This document shows positions 54,401 to 64,000 of a stretch of DNA of 64,000 nt, in pieces. The DNA comes from Mastigias papua (lineage: Eukaryota; Cnidaria; Scyphozoa; Rhizostomeae; Mastigiidae). Under the pieces are notes generated by a model. It saw only the letters and a list, made by a program, of their open reading frames with translations, was not told the origin of the DNA and ran no database searches. The position numbers were made by a program, and so were the translations under genes. Every line of letters starts with the position of its first letter. The first letter of the stretch is position 1. The stretch spans positions 2,622,453-2,686,452 of the forward strand of contig OZ025277.1 in the NCBI GenBank assembly GCA_964019165.1, read 5' to 3'.

Positions 54401-55292
54401 ATTCAGATGCTAGACTGAAAAAACTTGCCAAACAAGTGAGATTATGCCAGTTGGATCAATGTATTAAGTATCTGAAAGAACGGTAAGGAATTGCTACTCA
54501 ATATTGCATGATATCGTCGACATTCCCTTTTTGTTTGCTTGCATTATTATTGTAACGTCTTTTCTCGTAGGCACCAATTCGTAGCATTTTTCGTAGGTCC
54601 CTCTTGCATGCAGAACAGAGTCTTTCGCAGGAAATACACAGCAATAGGGAATATCTATGTTAAGGCGTACAAATTTTATTTGAATGTTCATCGTATTTTT
54701 TAACCATTTGATAGCTTACAACATGCTAGCAGCTAAGGTAGATACAAATTCATCATTGATTTTCCTTTAGACTTAGCTACAACCGTGCTTTTTCCAAATT
54801 TCTCAAATAAAACCTTCTACTATAAATAATATATTTTTCAAATTCTATTATATCTCAAATAACGATTGTGTTTCTTTTCTTAAATTCTGCGTTTCCTTTT
54901 CAAGAAAACTGGATATTGTACTGGAGGATTATTATGCGCTAAAGTATTTGGTACATAGTGATAAGGAGTGCGCGTTGAACGTGGTTCGACTTGAAATTGC
55001 TCTTGGTATTGGCTTTGCGACAAGAAAATCATGGACTTGGAAGAGAAGAGTAGACAGAGCAAGTATTGATTTAATTGCATCTGGGGAAGCAGATTATGCA
55101 ATCAATAAATGGTTTGGTCAGGAATCCTGTAAAGCAAAGAATACATTCCATGCCATTGATATAGTGAAACTAAAATACTTGTTTCTTATAGTTGCTGCAT
55201 CAATTCTCATAGTCTCAGTTATCCTAGTGATTGAGATGTATTGGAGTCGCATATTGCACATTGTTCGACGTCCTTGTCGTCAGATGAGATAG
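51459..55292 (+). CDS. Ionotropic glutamate receptor-like channel, gene B of the tandem array
   Basis: iGluR-type channel subunit, paralogue of A and C. Exons: 51459-51839, 52014-52513, 52851-53754, 54328-54482, 54905-55292 (2,328 nt, 775 residues). The first ATG with a hydrophobic leader (TFTLQVYFLALCEA) sets the start. Order: signal peptide, short amino-terminal domain (about 22-325), S1 (ICAYGFEIDMCRLLQKRLNF), M1 (LWLGILASIACVIIFVWTLE), pore loop WGTYFTGEI, M3 AYSANLIAF, S2, M4 (LFLIVAASILIVSVILVIEM) and a tail of about 17 residues. The anchoring arginine is in ETKARSHAL, and E-L-T stands where P-L-T is usual. The S2 aspartate is in LDIVLEDYY. The S2 cysteine pair is present (KECAL, ESCKA). 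Intron 1 has a weak donor (GTTTCA), unlike GTATGA in C. If not spliced, translation would stop at 51858. Its first exon is nearly a copy of that of gene C. Confidence 0.9.
53755..54327. other. iGluR-B intron 3 with TTTGATCAT-type degenerate repeats
   Basis: Phase-0 intron, donor GTACGT, acceptor CCTCAG. From about 54055 to 54200 the words CAATCA, TTTGATCAT and ATCACTTT recur in imperfect tandem order, which looks like a decayed minisatellite. Confidence 0.6.
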
Positions 55293-57089
55293 GGACAAAT
55301 GGTGTTACACACGTGTAGGGCATATTAGGGTTCTCTTGAATTTCTTCAAAAAACTTTCCTGCATTTCCCAGGTTTTCCAGCCAACGCCAATAAAAACTCC
55401 AAGTTTTTCACGTGTTTCTCAGCAGTTTTAGAAGGACCAAGGAAATGATTTGGCTTATATACCAACAATGGAGGAGCAAAAAAAGTGAAGATGTGAAACG
55501 TTCTTGGTCAAGAAAAATTCCCGTGGCATTCCCGGTTTTCCAGCCTCCTAAGAGTCCTCCTTACTCGATACGAGCAGTTAAAGTTGAACTCACGATTGTT
55601 TGATAGAACATTATATGTCTCGTAGTCATAAGTCATAAGTCATATGTAATAAGTCATAAGTCATAAGTCTTCATTCATTTGCAAATTTTGTGTTTAGGAT
55701 AAATATTGGCTACCAGTTTAGCAAATAAATACCTTACCCTCTCACCTTCACTCGCATCTTATTATTTAGGAATCATTTTCAAGAGAGTAGGTCATGCAGA
55801 TCACTTTGGTATGTTCCTACCCAGACTTTATCCTACCTTCTTTAGCATATTTTGCAATGATGCATGACAAATACGCAGGAGTTGTACATATTAGATGTGA
55901 ATCAAAGTATTTTATATTGAAAAATGATATATAAGATATTGTCTTTGACAGACCTGAGGACCTCTAGATTCAACAAGCCCTCCCCTCGAATAAGTCCCCA
56001 CGCGCAAAATCGTTTCTGATAAATAAGCCCCTGGGTTCCTAATCGAGTCACTATGGTATATTCATGGAAAGAATAAGGATAAATGCAACGAAACTATACA
56101 TAAAAATATGAACTGCTTGCGGCTATTCTTACCTGGCAGCCATAAATTGTAAGCAGCAAAGACAGCAAATGAGGCCAAATAGACATAGGAGTAGATAGAA
56201 AAATTTATAGATGAAAATATAGTACGTATATTCACTTTTGTTCATCAGTCTATTTAGTTGTACTCAAGACTTTTCTTTCAAAAATTTAACTCATAGATAG
56301 AACAGAAATACGGCTGACTCATGTTTTTACAAGACAAGAAATTTCTCGATTACATAGCAGTCTAGCTCTACAGGGAGGTTTTGGCCTCCCTTGCCTCCCT
56401 GACCTCCGTAGCCTCCCTGGCCTTCCTCCATCTATGCAATTGCAAACAGATTAACCTGTTATGATTTAAATTCTGCCGATTAAAGTTGGGGTTCTGAAAT
56501 CACATGAAGAACATCACATGATACTGCTTCTCCTATCATTGCCTTTTGAAAGAGAAGCTCAGATGAACGATGTGGATGTAAAGACAATCATTGACACCAT
56601 TGAAGTGGCTAACATGATGAATATAATATGCCCATACGTAGCATATGATGAATATGCAAAGATCTACGCTGTTGTCTTGCACAGACCACCAAGTAATGTA
56701 ATGTAATTACGACTAACCGTTAATCAATGGCTATTTGAATTAGCTACCTGTAATATCTAGCAAAGAAAACTGCTAATGATCATAGATTACGAATGAGTTT
56801 CTATCCTACTAACAATTCATGGTAGTTTCTCAATTTCGCTTGAATAATTGATATGAAAGCTTCCTTAGTAATATGAGTAAACAAAAGTTTTTATTGAAGG
56901 CATTCAAATTCTACCTGTAAATCCGACGATGTATTAAAGCAAATTTCAAATATCATGTTGTGAGTATACAGACATCCAATTGAACAAGTCGAGAAGGTAA
57001 CACTAAGCATTCAACTGGAGGGGATATGATGAAGTCTGAAGTACATCCAGTGATATTAAGCTAAGTTCATCAATATATTTAAACTGAGA
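55293..57089. other. Intergenic region between iGluR genes B and C
   Basis: A 1.8-kb spacer. It holds a short array of CATAAGT units (about 55625-55670) and a G/C-rich cluster of GCCTCCCT words (about 56370-56425). No gene is supported, and I did not see B-promoter-like similarity upstream of gene C. Confidence 0.5.
55389..55394 (+). terminator. AATAAA polyadenylation signal of iGluR-B
   Basis: AATAAA 97 bp after the stop codon of gene B. It is the nearest perfect signal downstream and is consistent with a short 3' UTR. Confidence 0.45.
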
Positions 57090-60000
57090 ATGGGTCGATC
57101 AATAAACGTCATATTTAGCTTGCAAGTGTACTTTCTTGTCTTATGTGAAGCAGATGATGTAGTATATGGTATATTCGAGAATGGATCATTCAAGATGGCA
57201 TTTGATGAAGCGATGAGAAGCCTAAACATGAGTGCATCGGCTAACTTTCTGCAGTTGAATCACAATCAAAGTTTGAATCAACTTATTGCTTCTAGTCAGC
57301 AAATCAGCTCTACATCAAAGCAAAAAAGCAGAGATAACATGTTTGTTTTCAGTGACTTAAATCATGTGAAAAATGGAATTATGAGAGAAGTGCTGGTGCA
57401 CCAAAGACAGAATTTAACATACAGAAACACAACACTATACATAGATAACGCACTTGGTTTACAGTCGCAGGTATGAATACTCTAAATACCTCTAAATCAA
57501 CCAATTAATAATTTGTGCACTAGGATAAAGTATATTTCACTACAGAACGAAAAAGCGGCAACATTTTTTACATACTCTGAAAGTTTTTTTCGTATATCCG
57601 CATCTGGCTATATATTTCGGTTTACCTTTCGGTCGTTATCCGATCTTTCATACTCTGACGAGTGTCGGCGAAACAAACTTTCAGTATGTCTAAACAATGT
57701 TGCCACTTTTTCGTGCTGCAGTGAATTTCTGTAGTACCAACAGACTATTGACAAAGTATATAATGGTACGTTGATAATAATCGATAGGTGCTCAGGGCTA
57801 ATATAAGTGCAATATCTACCTACTATAAAAATTTTACTATTGTGTTCTAACCCAAAAGCAGTGTATGATACATAATCTTGCTTCTCTTTCTTTCAGGAAA
57901 AAGCTCAAATACAAGAAGTAGAGCAATTGCTTGCCTTTTTCAAGATGGTATTCCCTCATACAGGAAGACTATCAGTTATCGTCGAAAATTCACAAGCTGG
58001 TCATTACACACTGAGTCAGATTGTGGAAAAGTGCAGTGAATATGGAAGAGAAGTTGTTGGCCAGCATATTATAAAGGATGAAATTACGGAAGAATCACTT
58101 GTAGCATTGAATCTTCATACAAACAATGTGGTGTTTGCAGATTTTAACCAACTCCTCTTTGAAATGCTTCTCAATATGACAAAGGAAATGGGTTTGGTTT
58201 CATTTAGTGAGAATTTGAGAATATTCTTGACAAAAAGATCAATTGCAGGTATACATGGGATCTGTAACAAGCCGAGTTATCATTATTACTTTTCTGATTA
58301 CCAACAATCATCATCAAATGCCACGTACATAGCCAAGAAAATAAATGAATGCAGAAGAATGGGAAGCAACGTGGATGAAGTTACGTGTTCTACAAGGTAT
58401 GTTATGAGCAGTTGTTTATTACTGTATCTTTAAGATCATAACATGATATGATATTGTAACTCTGTTAACTAGATAAAGACTGTCTTCATTCTTATTAGTA
58501 AGGTTGAGCAACATAATGCAACATATTGGATTAGTCGGCATAAATAGCTGTGTAGATAAGCAATAATATATACTTCATTACTAATATAAAGTGGAGTGCA
58601 ATGTACCTAACTGTCAAGCAATTCAATGAATGACGACAGGAATACATTAGCAATGTAGCAGCAGTGATTTCGTTATGAGATAGAGGGATTCACAATCAAC
58701 TACACAATGTACAAAAGGAAATGTATTACAAGATATTCCTGCTTACATTTCATAGCATAAATTGGCAACATGATTTATGGTAACATAAGCCCTTCTAGAA
58801 ATATGGTAACTTCTATTATTCGATGGAAGTCGCTCTTCAAACTTTTGCGATAGCTTTGAATGATATGAATATTTCAATGTTGCAGGGATGATTGGCAATC
58901 GATTAAAGAGTTCGACTTGGCCACAAATAAATGGATAACAATTCAAAGTACTGACAAAGGTGCATATGTACTTCAAAAACAATCTGATGGTATTTCAGCA
59001 ATACCAACTATAACTGCAGCAATCGCTGCTCCTACACCTCCATGGGTAATGTATGTTGACTTGAATAAAACACTTAGTCATACTGTAATTTGTGGACGAG
59101 AAGGACTGAAGGGGGTCAGATTCAATGGCAATGAGCAGATTGATATATGTGTATATGGATTCGCGATTGACATTTTTCGTTTACTTCAACAGAAATTAAA
59201 TTTTAATGCTAAGATTATAGTATCCAGGGATGGAACTTATGGCTCTTACGATAGAGACACAAATACTAGTAGTGGAATTGTGCGAGAGATAATAGAGCGC
59301 AATGCTGATATTGGACTAGATCTAATTGAAAATAATATTCGTTCACAAGTTCTCTGGTTTTCTAAGCCATATACAGTTTCTAGTCTCACAATGATGTATG
59401 TGAAATCTGGAGCATTTCGTAATGCAGGAATATTCAAACCATTTGTAACGAAGCTATGGTTTGTAATCCTTGGTTCAATTGTTTGTGTGATTGCATTTGT
59501 ATGGATATTGGAACGGTTTAGTCCATATGGTCGTTACCACACTAATCAAAGGTCTGTTGACGATGATGAACGAACATTCAATATTTTTGACAGTGCCAAT
59601 TATGTTTGGGGGACATATTTTACTGGTGAGATAATTGTGGAGAAATCGAGTTCATTTGGGAGCCGTGCAACAATAACAGTGATATCGATAGTTGCCATCA
59701 TAATCATAGCAGCTTACTCGGGAAATTTGATAGCATTTCTAATTGTGGTGGATGAAACATCTCCAATTAATGGACTGTTTGATGATAAGGTAAGCATAAA
59801 GATGCATTATTGATAAGAGGAAGGAAGGCTTGTACAATGTATCTGTATGTTTATATGTATGAATGCATGTGTGTATTCGCATGTATCCACAGGCACGCCT
59901 GCCCGCACTAAGGGCAGGGGGGAAAGGTCCTATTGAGGGCACATTATGAACATTTTTGCACTAAAATAATTAAGTCCTTGGAAAGAACAGGAGGGGCAGC

Positions 60001-62338
60001 TGCCCCCCTGCCCCCCAGCGTAGGCGTCCCTGTGTATCCATACATATGCATTAATAGCTATGCACGTATCCACATACATGTACCCATCTGAATGTATTCA
60101 TAGAGACACGTTTTACGCGAAACCGGTTTATAAGAAACGCGGTAGTAGACACCCTAAAAGTTAAGAAATCTGAAGAACTATAGGAAAAGAGCTAAGAAAC
60201 TCTAGAAATTTCTGATAAGTGCTTTAAAAGCCAATAAGGCTTATAGGCACTACAATAGACAACGCGTTGTATGGTATGTTTTCATTCTCATTGCAACTTT
60301 TGCCTGTAAAACTTTTAAGAAACTTTTAGAACTATAATATGGCCAGAAATTAAGAAACTTTTACTACGAGGTCTTCAGCCAAGTGGCTTACGCAAAAATG
60401 TGCATTTATGCATCCATTTGGTGTATCTCGCTGTATTCGCATATACATAAACTATAGGCATTTACAAGAATTTGGTAGAATTCTCATTAATTGTCAAAGC
60501 GAAATGAAGAATGCTTGACTCTGGAGACCGAATTTACTCAAAACTGAAATCCGATTTCAGCTCATTGGAAAGAATCCAACAATCACAGCAGCAACCCCTG
60601 AAGGAAGTGCAATGGCTGGTTATTTTCAGAAGCATGCGGACCCAAGGTTGCGTAGCCTTTATAAAAGACTCCAGTTTTGTTCATTTGCAGACTGTGCGGA
60701 TAGTCTTAAGAGACGGTAAGTTTAAGCTACCAATACGCCTTTGCATGAATGCTGTGGAGCTACTTCGGTATTTCTGTATTTGTGACAAAGCTCTCTCTGC
60801 AAAATTGGATACTACGCTACTAAACCAGGAATAAAGTGCATTCTCATCTCCCCACATAACAAAATGTCAACATTCTAAACAACTCCCTCCCCAAACCCAT
60901 GATATCATAATCATGAGTCTCAAGCGACAAGAAACAGCCAGCAAATATCAATTAGCAATGAAAAACAACAAAGTATGGCGAAAATTGCCTTCAATGTTTT
61001 CATGGACAGATAAACTAAGACCCCGTGTTGTTACACGATATTAGAATCATTTAAATCCGAAATGTTTTCATACCATAATACCCTTCTGTTTACACGAAGA
61101 CCATGGTGAATAATATATGAGTTCAATACGTTTATGAATACAATATTACATTAATACAGTATCTTGTAAACACCCCAGTCCGAGATATGATTTCATACCG
61201 GATCGATGCTGGGGCTGTTCTTTCTATTATCTCTGTTTCTCTGTTGGCCTCCTAATCGACCCGGTATGAAATTCCGTATTCACTTCTTATCGTATTCATA
61301 AGCGTATTGAAATGATCAATAGGGGGGTATTTGTGGCATTGATCAGACATGGAAACACTGCACTTGTTCACTTGGGCCTATATTTGTGGAAAATATCAGC
61401 CTAGATATCTCTCAGAGCAATCTGTTTTGCTGGCTTTTTTCAAAGTAGTTTTTCCCTGGTCTTAACTGTAGGAAATTTGTTAAGTTTCTTGAACAGCAAT
61501 CAGTTGCCTGCTTGCAAATGTCAAAAGAGGCCCAAATATCAATGCTTGCTTTTTGTTTCGACAACGAATTTTCGTAGCATTATTTTCCTAGTTGAACTTC
61601 ATTGGTCAGTAATTTTAAACTATTCGTGCGTAATTTCCTAGCTACAGGTATAAAACACCCAGTTGATATAGGGAAATTAGAGAGAAGTAGAGTGATAGAG
61701 ATCGAGATAGAGAAAGAGGATAGAATGGGCGGAGAAGAAATTATACATGAATTACAGAAAATGTAGCAGAGTTGTATTTCTTGGTGCAAAACTTCTTCAC
61801 TTGGTTACATAATTCTTGTACCAGCGAGATTGGAGATTTACTCTCAACATTATGAGCATATATTACTATGCAGTTCGATATCATTCTCTGTAACCATCAA
61901 CAAATTCAGCGTGCCTTATTTGACAGTGATCTTCTTCTTTTTATTCAAAGGGAGTTTGATGTTTTGCTGTATGACTATCATACATTGAAGTACATTACAG
62001 ATGTCGACAAAGATTGTTCTTTGAAAACAGTCCAATTGCATACTAGTACTGTGATATGTGTAACGTCTCGCAAATCATGGACATGGAAGAGAAGAATAGA
62101 TACGACAATATCCCACATGGTTGAATCTGGAGAGGTAGACCATCTGCATACAAAGTGGTTTGGTAAAGGATCTTGCACAGCAAAGAACAATTTCTATTCA
62201 CTTGATATAGTTCAGTTGAAAGACCTTTTTATTATATTGGGCATCTCAGCTGTCATTAGTACGTTTATACTGCTCATTGAAGTCATATGGAGCTATATCT
62301 CTTGTATTGCGAGATATTTTCACCGTAGAAAGAAATAA
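57090..62338 (+). CDS. Ionotropic glutamate receptor-like channel, gene C of the tandem array
   Basis: iGluR-type channel subunit. Exons: 57090-57470, 57897-58396, 58886-59789, 60561-60715, 61951-62338. Every exon length equals that of gene B, giving 775 residues. The start ATG precedes a leader (VIFSLQVYFLVLCEA). S1 has ICVYGFAIDIFRLLQQKLNF. The anchoring arginine is in ENNIRSQVL with D-L-I upstream. The pore reads WGTYFTGEI. M3 reads AYSGNLIAF, with glycine replacing the fourth-position alanine of the motif. The small exon 60561-60715 supplies early S2 (LIGKNPTITAATPEG). The final exon carries the S2 aspartate (VLLYDYHTL), the KDC...GSC cysteine pair, M4 (LFIILGISAVISTFILLIEV) and a tail of about 17 residues. 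Introns 1, 3 and 4 hold MITE-like elements. Ligand and ion selectivity cannot be read from sequence alone. Confidence 0.9.
57536..57725. mobile_element. MITE with about 29-bp terminal inverted repeats in iGluR-C intron 1
   Basis: Left end TTCACTACAGAACGAAAAAG (57536-57564) and right end (57697-57725) are inverted copies with about three mismatches. The pairing continues inward through ACATACT-TGAAAGTTT. Similarity to 46285-46352 extends past the right end to about 57744, so the true terminus may be ACAGACTATT. Non-coding. Confidence 0.75.
59890..60032. mobile_element. 143-bp hAT-type MITE with perfect 8-bp target duplication
   Basis: Left end CAGGCACGCCT and right end AGGCGTCCCTG are inverted repeats (one mismatch over 11 bp). 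TGTATCCA occurs immediately before (59882-59889) and after (60033-60040), an exact 8-bp target duplication diagnostic of hAT transposition. The interior holds a GGGGCAGCTGCCCC palindrome near the right end. It sits in intron 3 of iGluR gene C and has no coding capacity. Confidence 0.9.
61119..61318. mobile_element. Foldback element in iGluR-C intron 4
   Basis: TTCAATACGTTTATGAATAC (from 61122) pairs with the reverse complement of the sequence ending at about 61312 (TTCAATACGCTTATGAATAC). A second inner inverted pair is TTTCATACCGGATCGA and TCGACCCGGTATGAAA. It is a MITE-like foldback of about 200 bp. Termini and duplication are not resolved. Confidence 0.55.
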
Positions 62339-64000
62339 CTATGGTATTTTACTTGATACTGATGTAAATGTAATAGAAAGGAGTGTGACATTTTACCAGA
62401 AATGGTGCTAAACACGATGATGAGGTATAGCCAGGTTTAGTACCATGGGAAATTTTTAACTCATCTAAGTGACATTCTAATTGGTTCTATTTTCAAAAAA
62501 TTCAGATGCGCATCCAATGCCAGGACTTAATACATAGTGTACTAGAAGAGTGATAATGTGGTAAAAATAACCATGTGACAGTAAGAAAACGTTTTAGATG
62601 GTTCAACACCCCTTAACTATTGGACACGCAGTCAATAAATCTAAGGTCATTAACGGAAGAGATGGATTTATCCGATTGATGAGAGTATAAATGACAAAGA
62701 TTGAAATTACTTGACTAATTAGTAAGTTAAGCTTTCCTGAAGGAAAAAACGAAGTAGTTCAAACTCTGGGCTGTTATAAAAGCATTTATCAGGAAAGTTC
62801 TGGCTTAAAGGGTGAATTGCATACTCAGTGTTGGTGGTATTGATGTTTCGAACCTACCTTCAGCCATACCAATAAAAATCTCCTTCCCACGGTGAGCATT
62901 AAATTATTCATTTTGATATGCCCCTGTTACTGAATCCTTTACTACACTACTAACCTTGTGATTAAGTTCAACATTGATATTCGGATACGAACTGCAAACC
63001 ATAATTGCTTGGCTTCCCTGCTTATGATGTTTAGCTTTCCATTCTCAGTATATGTAAGATGACAAGTGATAACCACGAAGGAGCCTCAGGATCGATTTAT
63101 GCACACTGCAGAGAGAAAATAATTAAGACTTTAGCCTGAATCATGGGAATTGTATTAAAGCTCTGCATTCACCTTGTACCCTGCTACATATAAATTAATC
63201 CTGACAAGTTCTGAATCAGGCCAGGTGTGCTTAAATTTTTACAGTATTGGCCGGCCAGTTTAATTTACAAAAATTTGAATATTTTATTATTGTAATAGGC
63301 TAACTTTCAGTTTGCTAATATATTGGCAGTTTTTAGCCAGCAAGTTCACATTGGAGTTGTTTGCGGCCGAACCTTATACCTTGTTAATCAAGTATACAAT
63401 ATTTATATCTATGTAAGGGGGCTGTCATTTTTAATGCCGGGTACAGGGATGGAAGAATATCTGAGAAAAATGAAAAAGTTTCCCTACCCCAATTGCTAAG
63501 CTTAATAATATTTGAAGCTCCATTTCGAAATAATGAGAAAATTTCATACCCTAGTGGTATTCCTACTCGTGTCCTGCATCCGTATGTTTCTTTGTACAGA
63601 AGAATAAGTGGATGCAAGACATGGCTAGGACATAAGAGAGTAGGATTGGAAGGAGGAAAAGAACTAGGAAAGCAACAGCTGCAAAAGATATGGCAGCCCG
63701 TCTGCTTAACAGTTCATGTTCCACCCTCCATTTGATTTGTTGAAACGGTAAGGAGTTGTCTCAAATGGTGGGAAAAGGAGATTTTGACATTGTGGCATTG
63801 AAAGAAGATTTAAATAAGAAAAGCTTTGCAGAAATGATTCCGGTGGTTCTTATAAGAGGACTGAGAAAACTTCTGGGCATTATTGAACCATTAATCTCGA
63901 ATATGGATGAAGAGCTTTAGAGAAACAAAAACACAACCTAGATGTGAAAGAAAGAAAACTGAAAGAGATAAGGAATCAAAGAAATAAATATCATTAACTA
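62339..64000. other. Region downstream of iGluR-C, nothing supported
   Basis: About 1.7 kb with no recognisable exon, repeat or RNA gene. A 51-codon open frame at 63765-63920 is mentioned among the rejected items. A further gene could begin beyond the window edge. Confidence 0.45.
62634..62639 (+). terminator. Possible AATAAA polyadenylation signal of iGluR-C
   Basis: First perfect AATAAA downstream of gene C, 296 bp after the stop. An earlier variant signal could be used instead. Confidence 0.3.

Noticed and set aside
63765..63920. 51-codon open frame ending in SNMDEEL near the right edge
   Set aside because: The composition looks coding-like, but it is short, with no recognised family, no splice support and no start context. 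Without downstream sequence I cannot support it.

Overview
This is a window of an AT-rich, intron-rich animal genome. Every gene I can support is on the + strand, split by spliceosomal GT-AG introns, and belongs to a metazoan-type family: one ABCA-subfamily lipid-type transporter and three tandem ionotropic glutamate receptor-like (iGluR) channels. Transposon-derived repeats and microsatellites fill the rest. The divergent, NMDA-like receptors suggest a non-bilaterian or other marine invertebrate, and a sponge is possible. I cannot fix the phylum by eye.

Region 1 (210-29819): the 3' 38 exons of an ABCA3-like full transporter. The exons were joined by hand from splice sites, reading phase and family motifs. 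They total 4,668 nt with one open frame of 1,555 residues, from the end of the first extracellular domain through both ATPase domains to a stop at 29817-29819. The 5' end lies left of the window. Both nucleotide-binding domains carry intact Walker A, Q-loop, signature, Walker B and H-loop motifs. Introns hold several hairpin MITE-like elements, a 22-bp minisatellite, a long TG tract, a tRNA-like sequence and coding debris of mobile elements.

Region 2 (29820-36786): about 7 kb with no gene I can support, containing repeat fragments.

Region 3 (36787-62338): a head-to-tail array of three iGluR-like genes, here called A (36787-44457), B (51459-55292) and C (57090-62338). Each has five coding exons with identical intron phases (0, 2, 0, 2). 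B and C have exactly the same exon lengths (381, 500, 904, 155, 388). Each encodes a signal peptide, a short amino-terminal domain, S1, M1, re-entrant M2, M3, S2, M4 and a very short cytoplasmic tail. They keep the ligand-anchoring arginine and an S2 aspartate, but lack the P-L-T motif and the Q/R/N pore residue, and have a T-G-E-I pore motif. Gene A has a threonine at the Lurcher position of M3. First exons of B and C are far more alike than the rest of the two genes, which suggests gene conversion.

The A-B spacer holds a decayed LINE, tandem SINE-like units with trinucleotide tails and long GAT/CAT tracts. Gene C introns hold a 143-bp hAT-type MITE with a perfect 8-bp target duplication and two other hairpin elements. 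Region 4 (62339-64000) has no gene I can support. The ABCA gene and the receptor array show no evident functional link.
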